16,994 bases of DNA from CAZJDM01 sp964544765. GTDB lineage: Bacteria; Bdellovibrionota_B; Oligoflexia; CAYFLR01. Made by a program: the position numbers and the translations under genes. Of the stretch, positions 7,488 through 14,850 are shown in pieces (the stretch's first letter is position 1; each line of letters begins with the position of its first letter). The notes under the pieces were generated by a model. It did not search any database. It was given only the letters and a program-made list of their open reading frames with translations, and had not been told where the DNA came from. The DNA is taken from contig CAZJDM010000097.1 in assembly GCA_964544765.1 (NCBI GenBank), positions 1 through 16,994 of the forward strand, in the 5' to 3' direction.

Positions 7488-7859
7488 ATGTCTACAGTTA
7501 ATAGGATAATGCTAATTGGCCATTTGGGCGCAGATCCTGTTATTAAGTCAACTGCTACCGGGAAAACGGTTACCGTTTTTAATATAGCTACTAACGAGAA
7601 TTATCGTATGAAGGATATTGATTCGACGATTGAAATGCAAAAAAAAACGGTGTGGCATCGGGTAACAGCATGGGGGAAATTAGGTGAACTTGTAGCTCAA
7701 GCAATATTAAAAGGGGATAAGGTTTTTGTAGAAGGAGCTTTGGATAAGCGACATTACGAGGATCCAGATGGTAAAAAGCAAACTATTACCGAGATCAAAG
7801 CGTTTTATGTTGAACAAATGAAAAGTTTAGCTCCTATCAAAAATCAGATGATAAGTTAA
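7488..7859 (+). CDS. ssb: Single-stranded DNA-binding protein, lacking the acidic C-terminal tip
   Basis: Binds single-stranded DNA during replication, recombination and repair through an OB fold, usually as a tetramer. The start MSTVNRIMLIGHLGADPVI and the later VWHRVTAWGKLGELVAQ and KGDKVFVEGALDKRHYEDPDG segments are diagnostic. The protein ends at residue 123, soon after the OB fold, with KSLAPIKNQMIS. It has neither the Gly/Gln/Pro-rich linker nor the acidic tip (DDDIPF-like) that recruits repair and replication proteins in most bacterial SSBs. No such tail is readable in the other frames just downstream, so a simple frameshift is not the cause. A strong AGGAGGT lies 3 nt before the ATG, implying high translation. 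This may be a second, specialised SSB. The adjacent comM supports a recombination or transformation role by context only. Confidence 0.93.
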   Translation: MSTVNRIMLIGHLGADPVIKSTATGKTVTVFNIATNENYRMKDIDSTIEMQKKTVWHRVTAWGKLGELVAQAILKGDKVFVEGALDKRHYEDPDGKKQTITEIKAFYVEQMKSLAPIKNQMIS

Positions 7860-7860
7860 G

Positions 7861-7932
7861 TTTAGTGTCACTGTTTGCATAAGTGAATGGTCCTTAATTA
7901 TCATTTTTAGTGTCATAATAACATGTCCTTAA
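7861..7932. repeat. Imperfect direct repeat after ssb
   Basis: TTTAGTGTCA occurs at 7861-7870 and 7906-7915, and each copy is followed by TCCTTAA (7891-7897 and 7926-7932). Spacing within the two units differs by 10 bp, about one helical turn. It may be a decayed tandem duplication or paired protein-binding sites upstream of the lipoprotein gene. Confidence 0.35.
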
Positions 7933-7994
7933 ACGTCGTTCGATAAAGTTTCTGTAAAATTTTCCGATCCATACGATAGATTCGGGGGATTAAA

Positions 7995-8837
7995 ATGAGC
8001 AGGTATTTTGTCATTTTTTATTTAATATGTTTTATATGTGGGATCTTGATCGGAGGATGCAAAGCTAGAAAAGAAGAAGAATCTGCTGCTGTTGAAACTG
8101 TAGAAAAGTCAAAAAAAGTTAAGAGTCAAGTTTCTGTAGTAAGTAATTTGGTAGCTGCTGGTAGTGATTCCGCTGTTTCGGAGAAAGAAGGTTCCAAAGC
8201 AGGCAAAGCTGACAAAGCTGACAAAGTAGAAGCGGCTGCGGTTTCTTCTCCGGTAATTTCTTTATATAAACCTGATTCTGGTGTTTCTAGCTCTATAAGA
8301 GAAGGGATTTGTGTAGGAAAACTAACTTGTGTTTGCCCGGATAATCCGATGGTTAATCAAATTTGTGGGGGAGGGATCGTTATTAAGCCTAAAAATGATT
8401 ATCCAGTGACAAACTATCATATTATCGCTGAAAAAATAGGCCTAAAGGGTTTGAGGCGAGTTGGAAGTTTAAAAAGTGCCAGAAAATCGTGCAAATCAAG
8501 TTATCGTGGAAATAAAAAAGACTGGCAATTACCTTCGTGTGGAATTAGTAATAATTGGAATCCTAAAGAGTTAGATGATATCTATAATGATCGAGATTCT
8601 GATTTTTGTGAGCTTAATTATGTGATTAGAGCCTTATTTCAGTCATCATCGCCAATTTCATATCCTTCGGGTATAAGGGTAAGATTATCGTTAAGAAAAT
8701 ACTGGTCCAACAGTAGTGTTGGAAATTTAAATGGTGAACCTGCCAATTGGGGAATGAGTTCTGGTGATCAATATTCAGCTCATATAAGGTCTGAGAGTTT
8801 GATTTATCATTGTGTTCGGCATGAAAATGGTGATTAA
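7995..8837 (+). CDS. Cysteine-rich predicted lipoprotein of unknown function
   Basis: Not recognised. Residues 1-22 form a lipoprotein signal peptide: a hydrophobic core, then LIGGC with the lipidated Cys at 22. Residues about 23-90 are a low-complexity tether rich in Lys, Glu, Ala and Ser, including a KAGKADKADK run. This would hold the folded part away from the membrane. The folded part (about 95-280) has eight cysteines (106, 112, 114, 124, 166, 182, 205, 273), an even number consistent with disulfides in the cell envelope. CVGKLTCVC (106-114) is the densest cluster. The start has a GGGGGA sequence at good spacing. Its stop directly abuts the stop of the convergent 347-aa gene with no bases between, so there is no room for a terminator and the two transcripts probably overlap. 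Exported location is well supported; function is unknown. Confidence 0.75.
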   Translation: MSRYFVIFYLICFICGILIGGCKARKEEESAAVETVEKSKKVKSQVSVVSNLVAAGSDSAVSEKEGSKAGKADKADKVEAAAVSSPVISLYKPDSGVSSSIREGICVGKLTCVCPDNPMVNQICGGGIVIKPKNDYPVTNYHIIAEKIGLKGLRRVGSLKSARKSCKSSYRGNKKDWQLPSCGISNNWNPKELDDIYNDRDSDFCELNYVIRALFQSSSPISYPSGIRVRLSLRKYWSNSSVGNLNGEPANWGMSSGDQYSAHIRSESLIYHCVRHENGD

Positions 8838-9881
8838 TTAGAGGCTATATAAAGCAAAAAAAGGTACCCAATGATCGTAGCTATGTAGATCGCCATTGAA
8901 TTGCATAAATTGCATCAATCCTTTGCGTCTGGTTTGATGATATAGTGATTGCATTTTCTTTAAATCACTTTCCTCAATTGAGGATGTGGATAATTTACTG
9001 ATCAAGCTTTTTAAAACCCATGTATAGTTCCAAATAAGTCCTAAATTATGAATTCTAGCCTGACCTGAAGGTCCTGGTATTAAAGATGGATTAAATTGTT
9101 TGGATTTCAATTGATTAAAATCAATTAATAATATCAATTCTTCTACAGTAAAAAGACGCGAATACAGATCTAACTGATTCCAAAAAGTCGAGAAAAAATT
9201 AAAATTTATTTTTTCCATCTTACTATGATAATTTATGGTAGCAGGTAGTTTTGATTTTAAATGTTGGACCAAGTTTTCATAATTATCTATCTTTTGCTCA
9301 TACTGGTAGTAATCTAACAGCTGTATCGAGGCAAATGTAAGGCTTTGATAATTGTTTGAATGTAAGAAATCCTCTTCTGTGGCATTTTTAATATAAATGT
9401 CAAGAGAAGAGGCCGCCAAGTCTGCTAAAGGAAATAAAAGGCTTTGCTGTTGATCATTAATATGAGTTTTAATCCATCTATCATGCTCTTTGGTGGTTAC
9501 CAGTAGCCAAGAACGACCGTAAGGCATTTCTTTATCGGGGATACGGATCAGATCTCGCTCTATATTCCGTATTTTTTCTCTGGTAAACCGCTTGTGTATC
9601 TCAAAAACCAAATTTTGATGAATACCCGTTCCTTGGTTACCCATTTTAAAAACGGCATAATAGGACCCGCATGTAGAATGCCAGTCAACACATCCTTCAA
9701 ATAATGCGTCTTGTTGAGAGGAAGATAAACATTGATAAGAGACTGATCCCAATAGATCGATCCATTGAGCGCGCTCTTCAAAAAAAAAGATCTCAGACTG
9801 ATTGCCTTGAAGTGATAGAAGCTTACCGCTATACATATGGATATGGATAAAGATAATTAGGTAGCTAAAAACAAATTTCAT
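8838..9881 (-). CDS. Exported DUF2891-like protein, last gene of the secreted-protein operon
   Basis: Probably a secreted or periplasmic protein of the DUF2891 type, whose members I know only as uncharacterised all-helical proteins. Residues 1-18 are a hydrophobic export signal with no lipobox. Three segments agree with that family: EGCVDWHSTCGSYYAVFK (62-79, family pattern CxDWHSxVHGxxAL), MPYGRSWLLV (119-128, family pattern YGxAWLL) and YDHWVPFFALYSL (335-347, family pattern HWxxxFAxxAL). The family His after the DWHS segment is replaced here (STCGSYY), so any shared active site may be altered. The start overlaps the stop of the 1266-aa gene by 4 bp (ATGA), implying translational coupling and a functional link. 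It is convergent with the Cys-rich lipoprotein gene with zero spacing. Family assignment is from remembered motifs and is tentative. Confidence 0.6.
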   Translation of the reverse strand: MKFVFSYLIIFIHIHMYSGKLLSLQGNQSEIFFFEERAQWIDLLGSVSYQCLSSSQQDALFEGCVDWHSTCGSYYAVFKMGNQGTGIHQNLVFEIHKRFTREKIRNIERDLIRIPDKEMPYGRSWLLVTTKEHDRWIKTHINDQQQSLLFPLADLAASSLDIYIKNATEEDFLHSNNYQSLTFASIQLLDYYQYEQKIDNYENLVQHLKSKLPATINYHSKMEKINFNFFSTFWNQLDLYSRLFTVEELILLIDFNQLKSKQFNPSLIPGPSGQARIHNLGLIWNYTWVLKSLISKLSTSSIEESDLKKMQSLYHQTRRKGLMQFMQFNGDLHSYDHWVPFFALYSL

Positions 9882-12800
9882 AATTTATTATCCCACGCTA
9901 TACGCTTTAGAAAATATAATAAGATCTTGATGTCAGGTCCAAGTACCTGTTGAGTGGGTAAAAATGTGTTTTGATACCCTGGAACTAAAATTCGGGGATC
10001 AAAGCTTTCACCAGTGTTTATTCGATCTAAGGGAGGAATAGCTCCGGCAAAGAAATTAATATAAGAAATCCGGCGGGTAGTATGGTGAGCAATCTGACCC
10101 TGATCATTAAAAGACACTGTGGTAAAAGATGATAGTTCACGGTCTTCAAATTCCACAGGATATCTTAGAGTTGCTTCGACTATTTGATTATCTTTAACTA
10201 TAATGGGAAAAAATTGGCAAAAGACTAAGTCTTGATGTCGTTTAGGTATAATAGGAATCATTTCGAAAGAATCATAGTCGGTAAAATAAAATATAGTTCC
10301 AAAACTCACCTCAAATCCTTTGAAATTAACTGAAGGAAGATTTATAGGTATTTCATAGCTTTGAAATAAATTGTCAGTATTCTCAATAAATAACTCGAAG
10401 ACAACTTGTGAATAACTATGTGTGTTTGTGGTGGCTGTTTCTTGATTAGATGACTCAATATTCATGATATGATCTTGATCTTCTGATAAATTAAAAAGTG
10501 AAGTAGAAACTTCGTAGTTATCTAGACTATGCTGTTGTGGTCCTTCCTGCCTTTCTGATGAATGGAGATCTGGTGGTGGTGATGAAGGCATCGAGGACAA
10601 TAACATGCTAGTGAACTGGTAATTACCAATTATAATAAACTTGGGTCCTTGATAATTAAAAACCACTAGGGAGCCTGCTGGAATAATTTCTTGCTCCCAA
10701 TTGATATCATTTTTAATTAGGCCGCCAGCCATTTTTCCTAGGGGATCAAAAAATAATAGTCCGGGTTGTATGTGAAAGGAATTAATACTTAAGCCAAATT
10801 CATGAAGTATGGATGAAGCTTCTAAATGGCTTAATTGGTCCTGCTGTGGTTCCAATTGAGAGTTGGGAATGGCAATAGCCATTTTTTTTTGACCGTTAGG
10901 ATGAAAAAGCACGGGAAAAAGATTGGTTCTGGAATTTCTAAAGTTAGGATCAATTATTGCGATAACTTCCTTTCCTACTGGATTTGGAAAAAAATCTATA
11001 GTACCGGTATAAATTTCTTTACCATGGAAAATTGCGTTTTTAGAAGCTATTTTGGTCATCCAGCCTTTTTGATCATAATGAACAACAGCCTCTGCAGGAA
11101 TGCGATATCCACTTTTGGTCATACACTCTGCAGCTAGTTGCCCTTCCTTAATGAGCATGGTTCCATCAATATTATCAGGATCAAAAAAAGCCATACCACC
11201 ACTAACTTCAAAAGAACAACCTTGCCAGGGAAGCAAATACGACTTTGGTGTTTTAACCGCTATCAAATGGTTTTGAGGATATTTAAACTTTACTTTACTT
11301 TTGGCCGGCCAGGTGTATCCGTAAAAATCTACTGGTTCCAATAACAAACCAACTTGACTAGGTCCTTTTAATTGATACTCATTCATTTTAAGTGAGGACC
11401 CAATTCTTACTTCATAATTTTTATATAAATTATCTAAATCTAGCCCGATGAAAGACTGGGTAAGGTAATTAAAAACAAAACAACTGTGGGGGGGAAGAAT
11501 TTTAAAACCATTTATCAAATCAGGCAAACGACTCGTGTATTTGGCATCTATTTTTGAATAATCCCAGTAATCTGCCAAGCATCCGCTAATTAACTGGCCT
11601 TGCTTATTATATTTTATAGCTTTGCCATTTTGTAAGTTAATGGATGTTGACAGGAAATTTTCGTTGATAGGTTCTTGATATGTTACAGAGTGAAGTCCTC
11701 CACTATCAAAAATCTCTATTTTAGTGTTAGGTACTAGTTTCTTACCTCTATAAACCTTATTGGAACCTAAAACTCGAATACTAATCACCATGCCATGGTG
11801 AGTTTTGTGATAAGAAAGATCTTTTTTAAGTTGAGGACTCTCCAGTAATGATGATAATCGACTGATTTTAGACTTAAATAGTAAATGAAAGTTGTTCATG
11901 TCGTCAGTGCTGCTTAATATTGCATCTAAGTAATGCCTAAATGCTCTGCGGCGAAAAGCCAGGCTATATATTTTATTTTTGTCAAAAATAATACTTTCTA
12001 GTTGAGTTAAGCTATTTATTTGATTATTGGAAGATGGATAATTTATTTTACCTGGGACAAACTGATTATATTCTTCGCCAATGACCATAAACTTAGTACT
12101 AGCGTTAACATCTTTAGCACTTGCATTCATTTTTTTAATTATGTTGTACCAATTTAATTCTTTTTTTGTTGCTACTGACCAAATAGGTTGGTCATAAAAT
12201 TCAAGAGCTTTCTCTAGGCTGTTTATAATTTGATACAAAAAAGTATGGCCGTTGGACCCGGTAAAAGTAGAGACTACATCGAGATTCAAATAAAGTGGAT
12301 CATTGTAAGCTAGGGCTTTGGTATTTAATATTTTATAGGCATAAGCAAAGGAGTTACATCCGTTTAGAATATAGATCTGATAATTAGGATTTTGATAACT
12401 GTCAGGATCATAAAAAGTTGAATCATAAGCTTGATTGTAACCGCCATGACCATCATAAATAATGACTTGGTCGGTTTTACGCGCTTGCTGTAATAAGGTT
12501 TGAGCTCGGGATTCTTTTAGATTTTCAGCAACCACCAACCTTACCTTAAACACATGGTTGCCCTGATTAAAGGATTTGCTTAATGTGATATCATCAAAAT
12601 TGTTTAAGAGGTGTTCCTTTTGATGTAAAGCCTTTTGTTGTTTTGATAATTGATAACCTCGATTCATTAGACGATAAGCCATGCTTTTGGCTGCACTTAT
12701 AGCTTCATTGTTTTGTAATCGGTTTATAAAATAAAAGAAGCGAATTTCCTTAGGATTCTCTGAAGTTTTGGCAAAAAGCCGATGGTATTCTGGAAATGCT

Positions 12801-13678
12801 TGAGATGGGGGACGTTCTTTTTTTTGGATCACTTTAATGTTGGTCGTTTCAATGGGACAATTTTCCAATGTAACATCATAGTAGAAATAATAATTATAAG
12901 GAGATACAGTATAATCATCTGGAATAAAGCAAGTGTTAGAGTTTATTTGAGGTTTCCTGGTTTTTAATAACAGATCCTTAACTTTTGCGACCAACTGCAA
13001 AAAAGCAGAATCATCGATATTATCCAGTGGGTTAGATTGAAAAATGTTTTCCATTGCCGGTGAAACCGTCTTATAATAAGGAATTACCAAAGATGAGGGT
13101 ACAGGTATTTCAGTTTTTTCAGGTAAGAGTTTACCTTGGAAGGTATGATCAGAACTTGAGTTGATAGCCTTGGTGAGTACCCGGTATTTGACAAATAATA
13201 AATTGTTTTTGATTTCGATCCTTTTATAATCAAGGATATCTGTTAATACTATTTGTGTGTCTTGATTAGCTAAAGGTTTGTTGGTGTATCTTAGTTGTCT
13301 ATTTATCCAATAAAACAGCTTCTTTTTTAGTATTTTTCCCTTTAAATCAACGAGTGGATAGGCTTCTTGATAGGTATTGTGGAAATCATTCAAAAAAGCA
13401 TCTACAGTGGTTAAGGCTTTATTGGCTCTTTGTACCAAATCGATGCTTAAATTATCTAATTCCTGGCGCTTAAGATCTACCAGATGAGAAAAGAGCAGTA
13501 TTGGTAATTGATAGGGGATAACCACTTTTCCTTCAAGGATATATTCGTATTCCTTTAGTTGATCCGAGGTCCACTGTAGTTGACTTTTATGTTGGGTGCT
13601 TAGGTCCTTCTTTTGACAAGAAGAACCTAAGAAACAACCAGCAATCAATATTAGAAAAATTGATCCTATTTGTTTCAT
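9878..13678 (-). CDS. Giant lipoprotein with clan CD-like His/Cys pair and YwqK-type repeats
   Basis: A 1266-residue predicted lipoprotein. The signal ends in LILIAGC with the lipidated Cys at 15. Residues about 35-330 are an N-terminal region of unknown fold. Residues about 375-500 hold hydrophobic strand, DGHGG (His411), then YQIYILNGC (Cys441), followed by TFTGSNGHTF. A strand-HG, strand-xxC arrangement 30 residues apart is how clan CD cysteine peptidases (gingipain, caspase, CHAT types) place their dyad. Residues about 640-1020 hold degenerate repeats of the form IPAGxxVxFxxxG...IxxGxxxFxxxGxxxxG, like the 'antitoxin component YwqK' or MORN-type repeats. Residues about 1025-1095 are a Ser/Pro/Asn-rich linker. 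The C-terminal domain contains NLPSVNFKG (1113-1121). It begins 10 bp after the 310-aa gene with AAAGGA upstream, and overlaps the next gene by 4 bp. The peptidase idea is inference; the layout is directly visible. Confidence 0.75.
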   Translation of the reverse strand: MKQIGSIFLILIAGCFLGSSCQKKDLSTQHKSQLQWTSDQLKEYEYILEGKVVIPYQLPILLFSHLVDLKRQELDNLSIDLVQRANKALTTVDAFLNDFHNTYQEAYPLVDLKGKILKKKLFYWINRQLRYTNKPLANQDTQIVLTDILDYKRIEIKNNLLFVKYRVLTKAINSSSDHTFQGKLLPEKTEIPVPSSLVIPYYKTVSPAMENIFQSNPLDNIDDSAFLQLVAKVKDLLLKTRKPQINSNTCFIPDDYTVSPYNYYFYYDVTLENCPIETTNIKVIQKKERPPSQAFPEYHRLFAKTSENPKEIRFFYFINRLQNNEAISAAKSMAYRLMNRGYQLSKQQKALHQKEHLLNNFDDITLSKSFNQGNHVFKVRLVVAENLKESRAQTLLQQARKTDQVIIYDGHGGYNQAYDSTFYDPDSYQNPNYQIYILNGCNSFAYAYKILNTKALAYNDPLYLNLDVVSTFTGSNGHTFLYQIINSLEKALEFYDQPIWSVATKKELNWYNIIKKMNASAKDVNASTKFMVIGEEYNQFVPGKINYPSSNNQINSLTQLESIIFDKNKIYSLAFRRRAFRHYLDAILSSTDDMNNFHLLFKSKISRLSSLLESPQLKKDLSYHKTHHGMVISIRVLGSNKVYRGKKLVPNTKIEIFDSGGLHSVTYQEPINENFLSTSINLQNGKAIKYNKQGQLISGCLADYWDYSKIDAKYTSRLPDLINGFKILPPHSCFVFNYLTQSFIGLDLDNLYKNYEVRIGSSLKMNEYQLKGPSQVGLLLEPVDFYGYTWPAKSKVKFKYPQNHLIAVKTPKSYLLPWQGCSFEVSGGMAFFDPDNIDGTMLIKEGQLAAECMTKSGYRIPAEAVVHYDQKGWMTKIASKNAIFHGKEIYTGTIDFFPNPVGKEVIAIIDPNFRNSRTNLFPVLFHPNGQKKMAIAIPNSQLEPQQDQLSHLEASSILHEFGLSINSFHIQPGLLFFDPLGKMAGGLIKNDINWEQEIIPAGSLVVFNYQGPKFIIIGNYQFTSMLLSSMPSSPPPDLHSSERQEGPQQHSLDNYEVSTSLFNLSEDQDHIMNIESSNQETATTNTHSYSQVVFELFIENTDNLFQSYEIPINLPSVNFKGFEVSFGTIFYFTDYDSFEMIPIIPKRHQDLVFCQFFPIIVKDNQIVEATLRYPVEFEDRELSSFTTVSFNDQGQIAHHTTRRISYINFFAGAIPPLDRINTGESFDPRILVPGYQNTFLPTQQVLGPDIKILLYFLKRIAWDNKL

Positions 13679-13688
13679 TGCTAATCCT

Positions 13689-14621
13689 TTAACGCATACT
13701 ACTTGATTTGTTAGGTGCGGTAGGAGTTGTGTCAGCAGTAGAAGCTGTATCAGTGGTAGAAGCTGTATTAGTGGTAGAAGCTGTATCAGTGGTAGAAGCT
13801 GTGTCAGTGGTAGAAGCTGTGTCAGTGGTAGAAGTTGTGTCAGTTGGATAAATCCTCTGTAGAATTTTTTCAGCTAATTGGTGAGCGGGAGCTGTTAATG
13901 GACTTTCGACTGTATTATTTACTATTTCATTTTCTAAAGCTATAAAGACTGAGGTTAAAACCGGTTCTGTGTAGGTTTCAGTTAACTGGGTTTCTGACGT
14001 AGCAGAACTTTTAGTTTGGGTCGCATCTGCGTCAACTTTTTCCCCATTATCTTCTGCTTCTGTTAGACTATTATCTGCTGCCTCTTTATCTACTACTTTT
14101 TGACCATTTGCCTTTTGGTCAGGACATTGACCTTTTGTGGAAGACTCTCCTAAGATAGAAGTTATAGTGGAAACGGGATCCTTGGCACATTGATCCTTCA
14201 AGTCAGAAATCGTTTTGCTGTAATTCATAAAAGGTACAATGGGACCTATTTGAAGACATGTCGGAGGGTTTACTTTCAATTTCTTATTTCTAATGAGATC
14301 AATCACCTCTTTAGCATCTTCGGAGGTAAAGGTTGTCCAATCAAGTGCCTCGCGGATGTTCTGGTTATCAATGGTGCGGACTTCATCTAAAGCATTGGCT
14401 TTAAATTGATTAACGGCCAAATTGGTAGGACATTTTATTAATACAGTATTCTTAAAATCAGTTAATACTAAATAAGCATCTCTGGATTGACAACTGGCCG
14501 TTTTAGTCGTTTGATCGGCTTGATAAAATATATTTTTTATTTGAGAAAGATGGTCCGGTTGGACCCCACAGCTTATTAAGCCTGTTACCAAAAGATTTAA
14601 CAACAATAAACGAATTCTCAT
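13689..14621 (-). CDS. Predicted lipoprotein with Thr/Ser/Asp hexapeptide-repeat tail
   Basis: Function not recognised. The N-terminus ends in TGLISC with the lipidated Cys at 19. Residues about 25-165 form a compact part with five more cysteines in short motifs (SCQSR, IKCPTN, PTCLQ, DQCAK, GQCPD), suggesting disulfides in the periplasm or at the surface. Residues about 165-230 are acidic and Thr/Ser/Ala-rich, probably disordered. A short helical block follows (VFIALENEIV and QLAEKILQRI). The tail after it is six or seven copies of a TTDTAS-like hexapeptide ending in NKSSSMR. This is the first gene of the minus-strand operon, with a strong AAAGGAGG site, so it may be the most highly translated. 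Its size and tail suggest a surface or structural partner of the giant lipoprotein encoded 10 bp downstream. That role is inference from position. Confidence 0.72.
   Translation of the reverse strand: MRIRLLLLNLLVTGLISCGVQPDHLSQIKNIFYQADQTTKTASCQSRDAYLVLTDFKNTVLIKCPTNLAVNQFKANALDEVRTIDNQNIREALDWTTFTSEDAKEVIDLIRNKKLKVNPPTCLQIGPIVPFMNYSKTISDLKDQCAKDPVSTITSILGESSTKGQCPDQKANGQKVVDKEAADNSLTEAEDNGEKVDADATQTKSSATSETQLTETYTEPVLTSVFIALENEIVNNTVESPLTAPAHQLAEKILQRIYPTDTTSTTDTASTTDTASTTDTASTTNTASTTDTASTADTTPTAPNKSSSMR
13723..13848 (-). repeat. 18-bp tandem repeat, seven units
   Basis: Seven consecutive 18-bp units with consensus GAAGCTGTRTCAGTGGTA on the plus strand. Units 1 and 3 (13741-13758, 13777-13794) are identical, as are units 4 and 5 (13795-13812, 13813-13830). 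The outer units (13723-13740 and 13831-13848) diverge most. The 18-bp period keeps the reading frame, so copy-number change would alter tail length without breaking the protein. Confidence 0.95.
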
Positions 14622-14657
14622 AACTTGCCTCCTTTAAATTTTATTAAGATAAATGAT

Positions 14658-14673
14658 TGGGGATTGTTCCCCA
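14658..14673. promoter_or_regulatory. Short perfect dyad in the divergent intergenic region
   Basis: TGGGGA-TTGT-TCCCCA is a 6-bp perfect inverted repeat with a 4-nt loop, about 37 bp upstream of the 310-aa lipoprotein start. It is unusually GC-rich for this intergenic region. It could be an operator or a leader hairpin of the minus-strand operon. No convincing minus-strand promoter was picked out nearby. Confidence 0.35.
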
Positions 14674-14814
14674 TAAGACTTGTGGCAAAATAAAACATTG
14701 CGGTAAGTAAAGATATTATCATTTATTATCATCAAAAATATTATGATTGTAGTAGTTTAGATGGTGTTGTGATTAGATTTTTGATGCGTTAGCCGTGGAT
14801 ATAGTTGTTTATTT

Positions 14815-14842
14815 TTGAAAAATTTTTTGATTTGTGTATAGT
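14815..14842 (+). promoter_or_regulatory. Candidate promoter of the transglutaminase-like gene
   Basis: TTGAAA (14815-14820) and TATAGT (14837-14842) are 16 bp apart. Both are close to the sigma-70 consensus. The expected transcription start, about 14849, is almost on the ATG at 14851, and no Shine-Dalgarno sequence precedes that ATG. Together these suggest a leaderless transcript. Confidence 0.45.
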
Positions 14843-14850
14843 CCGTATTT

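Noticed and set aside
10835..11344. Open plus-strand frames opposite the giant lipoprotein gene.
   Set aside because: No ribosome-binding sites, atypical composition and full overlap with a strongly supported minus-strand gene; treated as antisense shadows.
13723..13848. Regular repeats considered as a CRISPR array.
   Set aside because: Units are contiguous 18-mers with no spacers and lie inside a coding frame.
13723..14621. Possible toxin-antitoxin or immunity role for the 310-aa lipoprotein next to the YwqK-repeat protein.
   Set aside because: YwqK repeats are only named after an antitoxin component; nothing in either protein shows a toxin domain or cognate pair.
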